Below, in pieces: positions 7,893 to 14,079 of a stretch of DNA of 17,404 nucleotides. Numbering within the stretch: the stretch's first letter is position 1; every line of letters starts with the position of its first letter. A program made the position numbers and the translations under genes. The stretch spans positions 1 through 17,404 of the forward strand of contig NZ_CAMXYY010000028.1 in assembly GCF_947253395.1 (NCBI RefSeq). Reading direction: 5' to 3'. This DNA is from an uncultured Olegusella sp. Its GTDB lineage: Bacteria > Actinomycetota > Coriobacteriia > Coriobacteriales > Atopobiaceae. The notes beneath the pieces are model-generated. The model did no database searches. It was not told the origin of the DNA and was given only the letters and a program-made list of their open reading frames with translations.

Positions 7893-7909
7893 CCTAGAAT
7901 GGATCTAGG
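7893..7909. terminator. Weak hairpin between two convergent genes
   Basis: CCTAGA (7893-7898) pairs with TCTAGG (7904-7909) around a five-base loop. It lies between the 3' ends of the zinc-ribbon gene and the amidase gene. No T-tract follows on either strand, so its role as a terminator is uncertain. Confidence 0.3.
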
Positions 7910-7915
7910 GCGAAC

Positions 7916-8770
7916 CTAGCGCGTGCGTCCATCGTGAGTACGAGTTGTCTGGAGATTTTTGAGGTATGTCGCAAACTCGGGTGACGTGTCTGAATTGCCC
8001 GAACGCCATGCCTTGTGATCAATAATTTTACTTAGTGTCGTCTGACCTTCTTCAGCAAAATATGCATCGATATAGGCAATGAGCTGGTCAACGGCCGCAA
8101 GCTGAGCTTCTGGATATGCTTCGCCGTGAGTGCTGACATGCACCATCTCAATGCCAACTGAATACGAATTCATGCCATAGTCTGAAGCCCAAGAACCAAT
8201 AGGCTGGGTCCCCGCCTTGTCATCGCGACTTTCGTCTGTGGTGCCAAAATACTCGTTATGCCCTGTGTCTCCAAAACCTGCATGATGCGCAATGCGGTCA
8301 AGCGGGACGCACTGGATGATGGAACCGTCTTTGTTGACCACAAAATGTGCTGCAACGAGCCTGCCACTGGCCTCCCAAGAATTTATGACCCCAGCTGCAT
8401 CAGCGCTAGTTTCAGTGTCGTGCATCACAATATAGAGTTGACTAGAGATGGGTTTTGGACCATGGTCAAACGCGCTACGGAAGTCTTCGCGGATGTTGAG
8501 CTTTGCGTAGAGTTCTGTAGCGCTTGGAGTGGTAGGAGAGGGCGCAGTCCGCGTTACGGAGCCCTGTGATTGTGGTGCATTGTTTGTAGTCCCTGATCCA
8601 TCGCGTGTTTTATGCACAGCACCGCACCCGATGAGAGTGCTGACAATTGAGATACTCAGAAGGCACATAAGGACTGGGCAAAACCAGGAGGTTCTTCTTA
8701 TAAAGAGCATGGGCATACTTTCAGTTGTGGGCTTATGCTCTGCGATTTTGCTGCGTTGCCAACTCACCAA
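7916..8770 (-). CDS. Lipoprotein N-acetylmuramoyl-L-alanine amidase (Amidase_2)
   Basis: The 284-residue protein is predicted to cleave the bond between N-acetylmuramic acid and L-alanine in peptidoglycan at the outer face of the membrane. Residues 24-49 are a lipoprotein signal (RR, hydrophobic core, lipobox LIGC with Cys49), followed by a Ser/Thr/Pro-rich tether to about 84. The Amidase_2/PGRP fold spans about 110-275: IVMHDTE (H117), AHFVVNKDG (141-149), AHHAGFGD (161-168), SVGIEMV (204-210) and DHKAWRSGNSDTSPEF, where H252 and D261 would complete the zinc site with H117. The start is TTG 8770 with AGGAGG ten bases upstream; the internal ATG codons at residues 19 and 21 have no ribosome site. 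It is divergent from the DUF389 gene. It could serve cell-wall remodelling or recycling; no phage genes are nearby, so a lysin is unlikely. Confidence 0.88.
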   Translation of the reverse strand: MVSWQRSKIAEHKPTTESMPMLFIRRTSWFCPVLMCLLSISIVSTLIGCGAVHKTRDGSGTTNNAPQSQGSVTRTAPSPTTPSATELYAKLNIREDFRSAFDHGPKPISSQLYIVMHDTETSADAAGVINSWEASGRLVAAHFVVNKDGSIIQCVPLDRIAHHAGFGDTGHNEYFGTTDESRDDKAGTQPIGSWASDYGMNSYSVGIEMVHVSTHGEAYPEAQLAAVDQLIAYIDAYFAEEGQTTLSKIIDHKAWRSGNSDTSPEFATYLKNLQTTRTHDGRTR

Positions 8771-8856
8771 AGATCTTAGACCTCCTAGACTATGCCTACA
8801 ATTGAATATGACTGCAGTATGACTGTTCTATTTTAGAAGCAACGAAAGGAGGCGGC

Positions 8857-10047
8857 GTGGTTGCGACAAATCTCACGCGGCTTCTCCGGGAATTTGTAAA
8901 TGTGCGCGATGGGCGAGCTAGTTACCAGGTGATTCGTCGCCGCGTGCAGGCTGGAGCGCGAATTGATGGGCCCCATCTATGCTTACTCATCGTGGCGATG
9001 CTGATATCGTCGGTGGGTCTTAATATGGATTCAACCGAGGCAGTTGTGGGTGCCATGCTTATCTGTCCTCTGATGGGTTCAGTTATGGGTTTTGCTTATG
9101 CGGTGGCGACTGCTGACTCGCGTATGTTGCGTGAGGTATTGGTTGGTTTTGTGGTGCAGGTGATTATTTGCCTCATTACCTCAACTTTGTACTTTGTGCT
9201 TTCTCCTATCTCAAATGAGACGTCTGAGCTGCTAACCAATTCTCATCCAAATATCTGGGATGTGTTGATTGCTTTGGCGGGAGGTTTTGCGGGCGGACTT
9301 GGCATTTCGCGCAATCAAGAACCGAGTACCTTGCTTTCGGGTGTGGCAGTAGCGACTGCGCTGATGCCACCTTTATGCGCTGCTGGCTATGGCATTGCGA
9401 TGGCAAAGTTCACGCTATTTGCCGGTGCTTTTTATGAGTTTTTGCTGAATGCATTGTTTATTGCGGTGTCGGCTCAGTTGGTAATGATGTTGTTGAAAGT
9501 TCCCCTCAAACGAGATTTAGATGGGGACGGAGTAGTGAGTACTGCAGAGAGCAAAGCAGCAATGCACAGATCTATGGTATTGCGTCGGCGCGTAGCGATT
9601 GGTACGGCAGTCTTTCTTATTCCTTGCGTGCTTCTGACGGTGCATGCGGTAAATGAGACGATGGCGCAGAACTCGGGTGAGGCGTTTATTGTGCAAGATA
9701 GTTATGAAGTAAAGCAGACCACACAGGAGTTGGAAGCCATTTGTCCAGGTTTTGTGTCATATAGGGTGGGTGCAGTTAATGCCTATGACAGCAAATCAGG
9801 CGCACTCTCTCAGCGTTTGGTGGCGACGCTCAAGACAACGGACGAGTTGGATAATTTGAAGAAATCCGAGATAAGAGGCTTGCTGCGGGTGCACATCAAG
9901 CAACTTGATGAGCTGCGATTTGAGGTTGAGGCAAAAGACGGAGAGGCTGCAACGGTTAGCGATGAGCCTGCAGAGCCCGATGCCGCAAAACCTCATGATG
10001 CAGTCTCAGCTCCCTCAGCAACAGCTGAAAGCTCAACCACAAAATAA
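8857..10047 (+). CDS. DUF389 membrane protein with an EF-hand loop
   Basis: The 396-residue protein belongs to DUF389, a family of multi-pass membrane proteins of unknown function. Family landmarks are the paired segments AVVGAMLICPLMGSVMG (62-78) and SGVAVATALMPPLCAAGYG (161-179). Hydrophobic helices lie near 40-57, 62-84, 93-116, 135-150, 158-182, 186-213 and 246-264, followed by a soluble C-terminal domain (about 265-360) and an acidic Ala/Pro-rich tail. Unusually, the loop before the last helix contains D220-L-D-G-D-G-V-V-S-T-A-E231, a perfect 12-residue EF-hand calcium loop. The start is GTG 8857, seven bases after AAGGAGG. Divergent amidase upstream; a strong palindrome follows the stop. 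Transport or channel function is only suspected for this family. Confidence 0.85.
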   Translation: MVATNLTRLLREFVNVRDGRASYQVIRRRVQAGARIDGPHLCLLIVAMLISSVGLNMDSTEAVVGAMLICPLMGSVMGFAYAVATADSRMLREVLVGFVVQVIICLITSTLYFVLSPISNETSELLTNSHPNIWDVLIALAGGFAGGLGISRNQEPSTLLSGVAVATALMPPLCAAGYGIAMAKFTLFAGAFYEFLLNALFIAVSAQLVMMLLKVPLKRDLDGDGVVSTAESKAAMHRSMVLRRRVAIGTAVFLIPCVLLTVHAVNETMAQNSGEAFIVQDSYEVKQTTQELEAICPGFVSYRVGAVNAYDSKSGALSQRLVATLKTTDELDNLKKSEIRGLLRVHIKQLDELRFEVEAKDGEAATVSDEPAEPDAAKPHDAVSAPSATAESSTTK

Positions 10048-10067
10048 TTTCCAATCCTTTTTTCACA

Positions 10068-10104
10068 GAATAGGGGTGAGCGGCCTAGCCGCTCACCCCT
10101 ATTC
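10068..10104. repeat. 37-nt perfect palindrome, DUF389 terminator merged with a repeat end
   Basis: Seventeen-base arms that are exactly complementary (10068-10084 and 10088-10104) surround a three-base loop CTA. It lies 20 bases after the DUF389 stop and probably terminates transcription, but no T-tract follows. The right arm's outer nine bases, CCCCTATTC, are the left end of the adjacent MITE-like element; the left arm's outer nine bases, GAATAGGGG, match the terminal bases of that element's right end. The core TGAGCGGC-CTA-GCCGCTCA lies between them. Confidence 0.7.
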
Positions 10105-10323
10105 GCTCTAAATGACGATATGCGCCATTGTCTAATTTTTAGCAAGTGATGTTTCTGCAGGTAGATTAGCTGAAATACAAGGCAGGTGTTTTCTCGGATT
10201 TTGTCGTACCTTAGGCTGTATATAAAGCCGCTGGTAGACGACTGTATCGAGGAGAATCTATATCAAATATTAAATAAAAAAGACTCCTAAATGGCTCACA
10301 TCGCACGTCAGAGCGAATAGGGG
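10096..10323. mobile_element. MITE-like element, copy 1 (about 228 bp)
   Basis: The element starts CCCCTATTCGCTCT and ends AGAGCGAATAGGGG, a perfect 14-base terminal inverted repeat. The next 20 bases of each end are also mostly complementary (a shared GCCATT block), giving imperfect 34-bp inverted repeats. No open frame inside looks coding, so it is non-autonomous. The first 112 bases differ from copy 2 at only about nine positions; the middle is much more divergent. I found no target-site duplication at its borders. It lies between the DUF389 gene and the convergent nuclease-like gene. Confidence 0.75.
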
Positions 10324-10373
10324 TTTCAGTCAACCTGTGTTCAGCCTATTTGAATCGGAGTTAAAGCTAGGTG

Positions 10374-11591
10374 CTATCTCCGCCATGCATCTGGTGGGAA
10401 TATTCGCATGCAATTCCAATTACAGAAATCATCATGAACCAGTTGTTGTTTATTTTGTATCGATAATGATGGCACATGAAAACGTTTTCCAAGGTGATTT
10501 GTTATTCGCCGACAAATTGTTTCCCACACATCTTTGTTAGTATATTCATCCCATGTGATGTCAATAACTTCTACGCCTGCATGTTCAAGTGCATGACGCC
10601 GACGTCTATCTAAGTCCATCGCTTTTTTGCCTGAGTGTCCGAATACTCCTCCAGGTTCAACGTCTATTCGTTTACCATCGGGGCGAACAAACAAGATATC
10701 TGCACGAGCATGACTGCGGCCATTTGCCATTTGTTGTTCTATCTCATTAAAAGATATTTTTTCATTTAATCGTGCCGAGCCTGCGCCTGCACCACCACGA
10801 CTTCGAATGAGCTGCAACTCAACGCTCACTGCAGTTTCAAAAGGAGATTCACTGCCATCACCACTAGCTTTAAGGGCTTTTTCAACAAGTGTACTTCCAG
10901 GCAGCCCTGGATATTTGTTTAGAAGATGTTTGAGATTATCTACTGAGATAAGAGGTGCGCATTCAACATAGCCATCTCCAATCAAACGGCCATTTTGTAT
11001 TGGCACCTTCCCTTCGGCTGTATAGCGCGAACAGCACAATAGCCCTTGAGGTAACAATACGTAAGATCCAGAAAATTCGGTAATAAGTGCTGCTAATAGA
11101 TGCACATCCTTGAGATAGCGTGCCATCTGGAAAATCGTAAATTCTGGGGACGCTACGTACAAACCAACTCCAGCTCGCAAAACCGATCCCTTAGGGAGCG
11201 CTGTAGAGTGGCGGTGGACGGCTACATTATTGCGCCAATGGCGATGAGCTGATGAATTGCAAAGGAGCTCTATGTTCTTTAGTGGCTGAAAATTATGAGG
11301 CAGTAGAGAAGAAGCAGCCAACGCGGCCCAGGGATCTTCATGAGGATGTTCTAATAAAAGATTTTCGACATCTTCCTGGATATAGATAGATCGAGCGGCA
11401 AGGTCCGTTGTTGAAATGTGGGACCAAGATTTGTCTAAATGAGGCACCTTGGATAAACAATCCTTTGCCGATTCAAGAGTCTTGTAATTGCACGAAAAAG
11501 GCGGAGAAAATATTCCTGCAGCAGCAAGGCGGTGGTACCACAAGGCGCTTGTGTGCGAGAGAACAATATGCGGCTGCTGTGGCGGCTGCAA
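10374..11591 (-). CDS. Nuclease-like protein, PD-(D/E)XK (Vsr/DUF559-type) C-terminal domain
   Basis: This is a 405-residue protein of uncertain function. The N-terminal half has segments such as LSHTSALWYHRL (11-22), STALPKGSVLRAGVGLYVASPEFTIFQMARYL read in parts over 129-160, which recall AbiEi-like helix-turn-helix/nuclease proteins of actinobacteria. The C-terminal part fits a Vsr/DUF559-like fold: E252 in SPFE, D298 in RADILF, then RIDVEPGGVFGH (309-319) with D310/E312 in the place of the second acid strand, a D-x-D-R-R-R-R-R-run (326-332) and VEVIDITWDE (340-349). The normal catalytic lysine after E312 is replaced by Pro, so activity is uncertain. The start is TTG 11591 with AGAGG seven bases upstream. 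It is convergent with the DUF389 gene and lies between two MITE-like repeats. A defence, antitoxin or DNA-processing role is conjecture. Confidence 0.6.
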   Translation of the reverse strand: MQPPQQPHIVLSHTSALWYHRLAAAGIFSPPFSCNYKTLESAKDCLSKVPHLDKSWSHISTTDLAARSIYIQEDVENLLLEHPHEDPWAALAASSLLPHNFQPLKNIELLCNSSAHRHWRNNVAVHRHSTALPKGSVLRAGVGLYVASPEFTIFQMARYLKDVHLLAALITEFSGSYVLLPQGLLCCSRYTAEGKVPIQNGRLIGDGYVECAPLISVDNLKHLLNKYPGLPGSTLVEKALKASGDGSESPFETAVSVELQLIRSRGGAGAGSARLNEKISFNEIEQQMANGRSHARADILFVRPDGKRIDVEPGGVFGHSGKKAMDLDRRRRHALEHAGVEVIDITWDEYTNKDVWETICRRITNHLGKRFHVPSLSIQNKQQLVHDDFCNWNCMRIFPPDAWRR

Positions 11592-12052
11592 TAGATAACC
11601 TCTTTGTGTTCAAACTGAAAGTTTATATGCAGACCATACCCACCCAAGCCAAAAATCAAACCCAACAATTTCACTGAACGGTGCTCATTGTATGCGTAGA
11701 GAACAAAAATAGACCCCTATTCGCTCTAAATGACGATATGCGCCATTGCCCAGTTTTTAGCATGTGATGTTTTTGCAGGTAGATTAGCCGAAATACAAAG
11801 CAGGTGTTTTCTCGGGTTTTGGCGTGCCTGTACACTTTTATAAAATAGCAGGTATAAGCAGTGTTATAGAAAATGAGACATAAATTTCTAATCTATTTTG
11901 TCAATAAATGGCGCATATCGAATGTCAGAGCGAATAGGGATCATTAAAACTCAGGAATGTGGCTTAGTGAGTGAGGCAAAAGAGGACCTAGGTGCTAGGA
12001 CAGAAGCTGATTGAGATGATAGGGCTGAAACTGTTTGATAGAACAGGCTTAC
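11592..12052. other. Intergenic region around MITE-like copy 2
   Basis: Apart from the 226-bp element, the left 120 bases are the upstream region of the nuclease-like gene and hold its AGAGG ribosome site; I cannot place a clear promoter. The right 113 bases lead to the 3' end of the spermidine-synthase-like gene and show only a weak CCTAG/CTAGG hairpin at about 11987-11999, without a T-tract. Confidence 0.5.
11714..11939. mobile_element. MITE-like element, copy 2 (about 226 bp)
   Basis: Same orientation as copy 1. The left end is identical for the first 35 bases; the right end closes with AGAGCGAATAGGG. The inner part of the inverted repeat is better preserved here: CGATATGCGCCATT on the left is exactly mirrored by AATGGCGCATATCG on the right. 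The middle (about 11826-11905) is A+T-rich and differs from copy 1. No coding frame is visible. It lies about 120 bases upstream of the nuclease-like gene's start and may contain or displace part of that gene's promoter. Confidence 0.75.
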
Positions 12053-13015
12053 CTAAGACAGGCGATAGCGATGGGAGATGGGCCAAGGGTGGTCGCTGGC
12101 GATGAGGCAATTGTCAGCAACAACGTTTGGGTTTTCCTCATCCTCTGGAATCAGCCACACATAGGTGAATTCAGTACAAAAGGTGCGGCACGTATCTTTC
12201 AAATGTCTAGAACCCCTGCCTTCAAGTGGTGCAATAACGTTAGCAAGGTAGGTGCCTTGATTCGTCAAATGTTGATGTATCAATCGTGCACCTTCAGCCG
12301 TTCCAAGAGGACCGAGCGGATGTTTTCCGCTAAAGGCATCGTTAACGATTAAGTCAAAACCTCGATGACAGTTCCGCAGCCATGCCCAGCCATCATCACA
12401 AATGAGTTCGGGGGTGTTATCGGGAAATTCCTCAAGAAGATCATCAAGAAAAAAATGTTTACGTGCAATCTTGGTAATTGCTGGGTCAATTTCTACAACT
12501 ACCGTATGCAAACAAGGGCAATGTGCGACCAACCATTTGGGAAAAGAATATCCGCCGCCACCAATAACTACAGCAGTTGGTTTGGACTCTGAAGAAGTCT
12601 GACGCGAACAATCCAAAGGAGACGCATGATTGAGGCAGGAAGAAGGGCAGTCCTTGGCGTCTAAAGGAGGCTGAGGATCTGTAGTATTTTCCACCTGATT
12701 TCTAGATTCAGTGGTGCATGAGTTGCCCGTTAGACCCACAATATCGACAATTTCAGCAAAATACTTGTGATAAATGCAAGCGAGCTCCCAGCGTAGATCG
12801 GGATCCACATAGGCTACTGATTGGTATTTTCCCCGCACATTTAGCAGACGTACGGTCGTTCCATCACCATCTTGCGAATCAAATACCAGCGCTGGCCCAA
12901 ATTTGGTGTGCCACCACAACCACACCCCACGCTTTCTCAGCAACCGTGGCAGACACAGGATGAAGATATCTAGCGCGCTCACAATCACAATCAGTGCCAC
13001 AAGTAGTGCCGGCAT
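12053..13015 (-). CDS. Spermidine-synthase-like (SpeE-fold) membrane-anchored protein
   Basis: This 320-residue protein starts with one membrane helix (about 3-25). A small beta-rich segment follows (FDSQDGDGTTVRLLNV, 45-60; VAYVDPDLRWELACIYHKY, 67-85), as at the front of spermidine synthases. The Rossmann part shows AVVIGGGGYSFPKWL (148-162), VVVEIDPAI (172-180), ICDDGWAWL (205-213) and FDLIVNDAFSG (220-230). True polyamine synthases usually have GGGDG and a D-x-x-x-P catalytic loop; here GGGG-YSFP and NDAFSGKHPLGPL replace them, so the substrate may differ. A 50-residue Ser/Thr/Cys-rich insert (about 97-147, with cysteines 100, 123, 127 and 135) separates the two parts. ATG 13015 has GGGGGTG eight bases upstream. 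It is divergent from tatA. Single-gene unit. Confidence 0.75.
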   Translation of the reverse strand: MPALLVALIVIVSALDIFILCLPRLLRKRGVWLWWHTKFGPALVFDSQDGDGTTVRLLNVRGKYQSVAYVDPDLRWELACIYHKYFAEIVDIVGLTGNSCTTESRNQVENTTDPQPPLDAKDCPSSCLNHASPLDCSRQTSSESKPTAVVIGGGGYSFPKWLVAHCPCLHTVVVEIDPAITKIARKHFFLDDLLEEFPDNTPELICDDGWAWLRNCHRGFDLIVNDAFSGKHPLGPLGTAEGARLIHQHLTNQGTYLANVIAPLEGRGSRHLKDTCRTFCTEFTYVWLIPEDEENPNVVADNCLIASDHPWPISHRYRLS

Positions 13016-13036
13016 ACAAATTCACCCCCAGAGAAA

Positions 13037-13066
13037 TTGTGAGCATATAAAGATATGCGGTATACT
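13037..13066 (+). promoter_or_regulatory. Promoter of tatA
   Basis: TTGTGA (13037-13042) and TATACT (13061-13066) are separated by 18 bases. The transcript would begin near 13073, about 47 bases before the tatA start. The divergent spermidine-synthase-like gene starts at 13015, so both genes share this short control region. Confidence 0.6.
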
Positions 13067-13119
13067 ACACGCTTGCAAACACATCGCAAACGCGGTGGTC
13101 GCACCCACGGAGGTTAAAC

Positions 13120-13320
13120 ATGATACTTGGTATGGGCGTTCCCGAGCTACTCCTAATTCTCATCGTCGCATTGGTCATCTTTGGGCCCAAGAACCTTCCG
13201 AAGCTTGGTTCTGCACTAGGCAAGACCGTCAAAAATGTCCGCGAGGGTATGGAAGAGGGCGAAAGCTCTGAGGCTGATGCCGAAAAGACGGACGACAAGG
13301 ATACCAAAGATACCGAGTAA
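13120..13320 (+). CDS. tatA: Sec-independent translocase subunit TatA/TatE
   Basis: This 66-residue protein is typical of TatA, the subunit that assembles into the membrane-thinning or pore-forming oligomer of the twin-arginine system for folded proteins. It has a short N-terminal membrane helix (about 7-21), the hinge F-G-P-K (21-24), then the amphipathic helix NLPKLGSALGKTVKNVREG and an acidic, disordered tail. The hinge FGP motif is the family signature. ATG 13120 has GGAGG six bases upstream, and a TATACT promoter lies in front. No tatC is in the window, so the other subunit must lie elsewhere. Followed by a hairpin and then greA. Confidence 0.92.
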   Translation: MILGMGVPELLLILIVALVIFGPKNLPKLGSALGKTVKNVREGMEEGESSEADAEKTDDKDTKDTE

Positions 13321-13354
13321 GATATCGGCGGTCAGCCGTCGTGTAGGTGCAACT

Positions 13355-13386
13355 GCTCGGCTCAGGCTGAGCGGCTGTGTTTTGCT
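13355..13386 (+). terminator. Probable tatA terminator
   Basis: GCTCGGC (13355-13361) pairs with GCTGAGC (13366-13372), including one G-T pair, around the loop TCAG; the tail GGCTGTGTTTTGCT is moderately T-rich. A competing fold uses CAGCCG (13333-13338) with CGGCTG (13372-13377). Confidence 0.45.
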
Positions 13387-13461
13387 CTGTTGAGCTTGAT
13401 TCTCGTGGTAATCATAAACTATCAACTAGTACCACCCATTTCGACATATAGAAGGCAGCAC

Positions 13462-13935
13462 ATGGCAAAGACTGAGATGACGCTCACCCCCGAGGGCCGC
13501 AACAAGCTGGTTGAGGAGCTCGAGTATCGCGAGGGCGACAAGAACACCGAGATTATTGAGGCAATCAAGGATGCTCGCGCACAAGGAGACCTTTCCGAGA
13601 ACGCTGAGTATGACGCCGCCAAGGAAGAGCAGGCCAAAAACGCCGCTCGTATTAACGAGATCCGTCAGATTCTTTCGACTGCTCGCGTGGTTGAGATAAA
13701 CGCTAGTGAGTTGTCTGTGTCGCTGGGATGCACAGTCGAATTCGAGGATTCCAAGGGCAAAAAGATTACTTTTACCATCGTTGGCACCACCGAGACCGAC
13801 TCCCTTGAGAATAAAATTTCCAACGAATCCCCTGTTGGTGCAGCTAGCATGGGTCATCTTGTAGGTGACAAGATTAGCTACGTTACCCCTTCTGGTAAGA
13901 CACGTGACCTTACCATTACCAAGATTATTCGCTAA
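13462..13935 (+). CDS. greA: Transcription elongation factor GreA
   Basis: GreA rescues backtracked RNA polymerase by stimulating cleavage of the transcript's 3' end through the secondary channel. The 157-residue length is standard. The N-terminal coiled coil (about 10-75) carries the tip ARAQGDLSENAEYDAAKEEQ (38-57) with the catalytic acids D43 and E46; the C-terminal FKBP-like domain follows, with PVGAASMGHLVGDKISY and the end SGKTRDLTITKIIR. ATG 13462 is chosen over the longer frame from 13390 because it matches the family's start and has AGAAGG six bases upstream. Base usage is G+C-richer and strongly biased, as expected for a well-expressed gene. Weak promoter-like boxes (TTGAGC, about 13390; CATAAACT, about 13413) lie upstream. 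Confidence 0.95.
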   Translation: MAKTEMTLTPEGRNKLVEELEYREGDKNTEIIEAIKDARAQGDLSENAEYDAAKEEQAKNAARINEIRQILSTARVVEINASELSVSLGCTVEFEDSKGKKITFTIVGTTETDSLENKISNESPVGAASMGHLVGDKISYVTPSGKTRDLTITKIIR

Positions 13936-13953
13936 AACATCGACGCATCTTCA

Positions 13954-13994
13954 CGCGCCGGCAGCTCATGGATCTGGGCTGGTGGCGCGTTATA
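13954..13994 (+). terminator. greA terminator
   Basis: CGCGCCGGCAGC (13954-13965) pairs with GCTGGTGGCGCG (13978-13989) at 11 of 12 positions (one G-T pair, one G-G mismatch) around a 12-base loop, followed by TTATA. It starts 18 bases after the greA stop. A TATACT (13993-13998) overlaps its tail and may be the lysS -10 box. Confidence 0.7.
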
Positions 13995-14015
13995 TACTGC
14001 GCTAAGGGTAAAGCC

Positions 14016-14062
14016 AAGGCCTTTGAACCTGCAACATACCACGCAGGTGGGCCTTTATTTTT
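14016..14062 (+). promoter_or_regulatory. Hairpin with T-tract in the lysS leader (possible attenuator)
   Basis: AAGGCC (14016-14021) pairs with GGCCTT (14050-14055), and inside it ACCTGC (14027-14032) pairs with GCAGGT (14043-14048); TATTTTT follows. It ends 17 bases before the lysS ATG, downstream of the only -10-like box, so any lysS transcript starting there would have to read through it. No T-box or riboswitch consensus is visible, so it may be only a second greA terminator or a weak attenuator. Confidence 0.5.
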
Positions 14063-14079
14063 ACGAGAGGAACGCTCAC

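Larger units (their letters stand above)
10096..11939. mobile_element. Possible composite unit: nuclease-like gene between two direct MITE-like repeats
   Basis: Copies 1 and 2 have the same orientation and bracket exactly one gene, so the whole 1.84-kb block resembles a composite non-autonomous transposon or a segment gained by recombination between repeats. No transposase gene is inside, and I see no matching short duplication at the outer borders (GCCGCTCA on the left, ATCATTAA on the right). Two independent insertions around a resident gene would give the same picture. Confidence 0.35.

Noticed and set aside
10088..11947. Target-site duplication around the repeats
   Set aside because: Eight-base flanks of copy 1, copy 2 and the whole block do not match each other by eye.
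10367..11997. Ten-base CTAGGTGCTA shared after the right ends of both repeats (10367-10376 and 11988-11997)
   Set aside because: The surrounding bases do not match and distances from the ends differ (43 and 48), so chance is likely.
13390..13461. Longer start of GreA at 13390
   Set aside because: GreA proteins begin near MAK and ATG 13462 has AGAAGG upstream; the extra residues look unrelated.
13936..14079. T-box or riboswitch in the lysS leader
   Set aside because: Leader is too short and the T-box and lysine-riboswitch consensus elements are absent; only a simple hairpin is visible.
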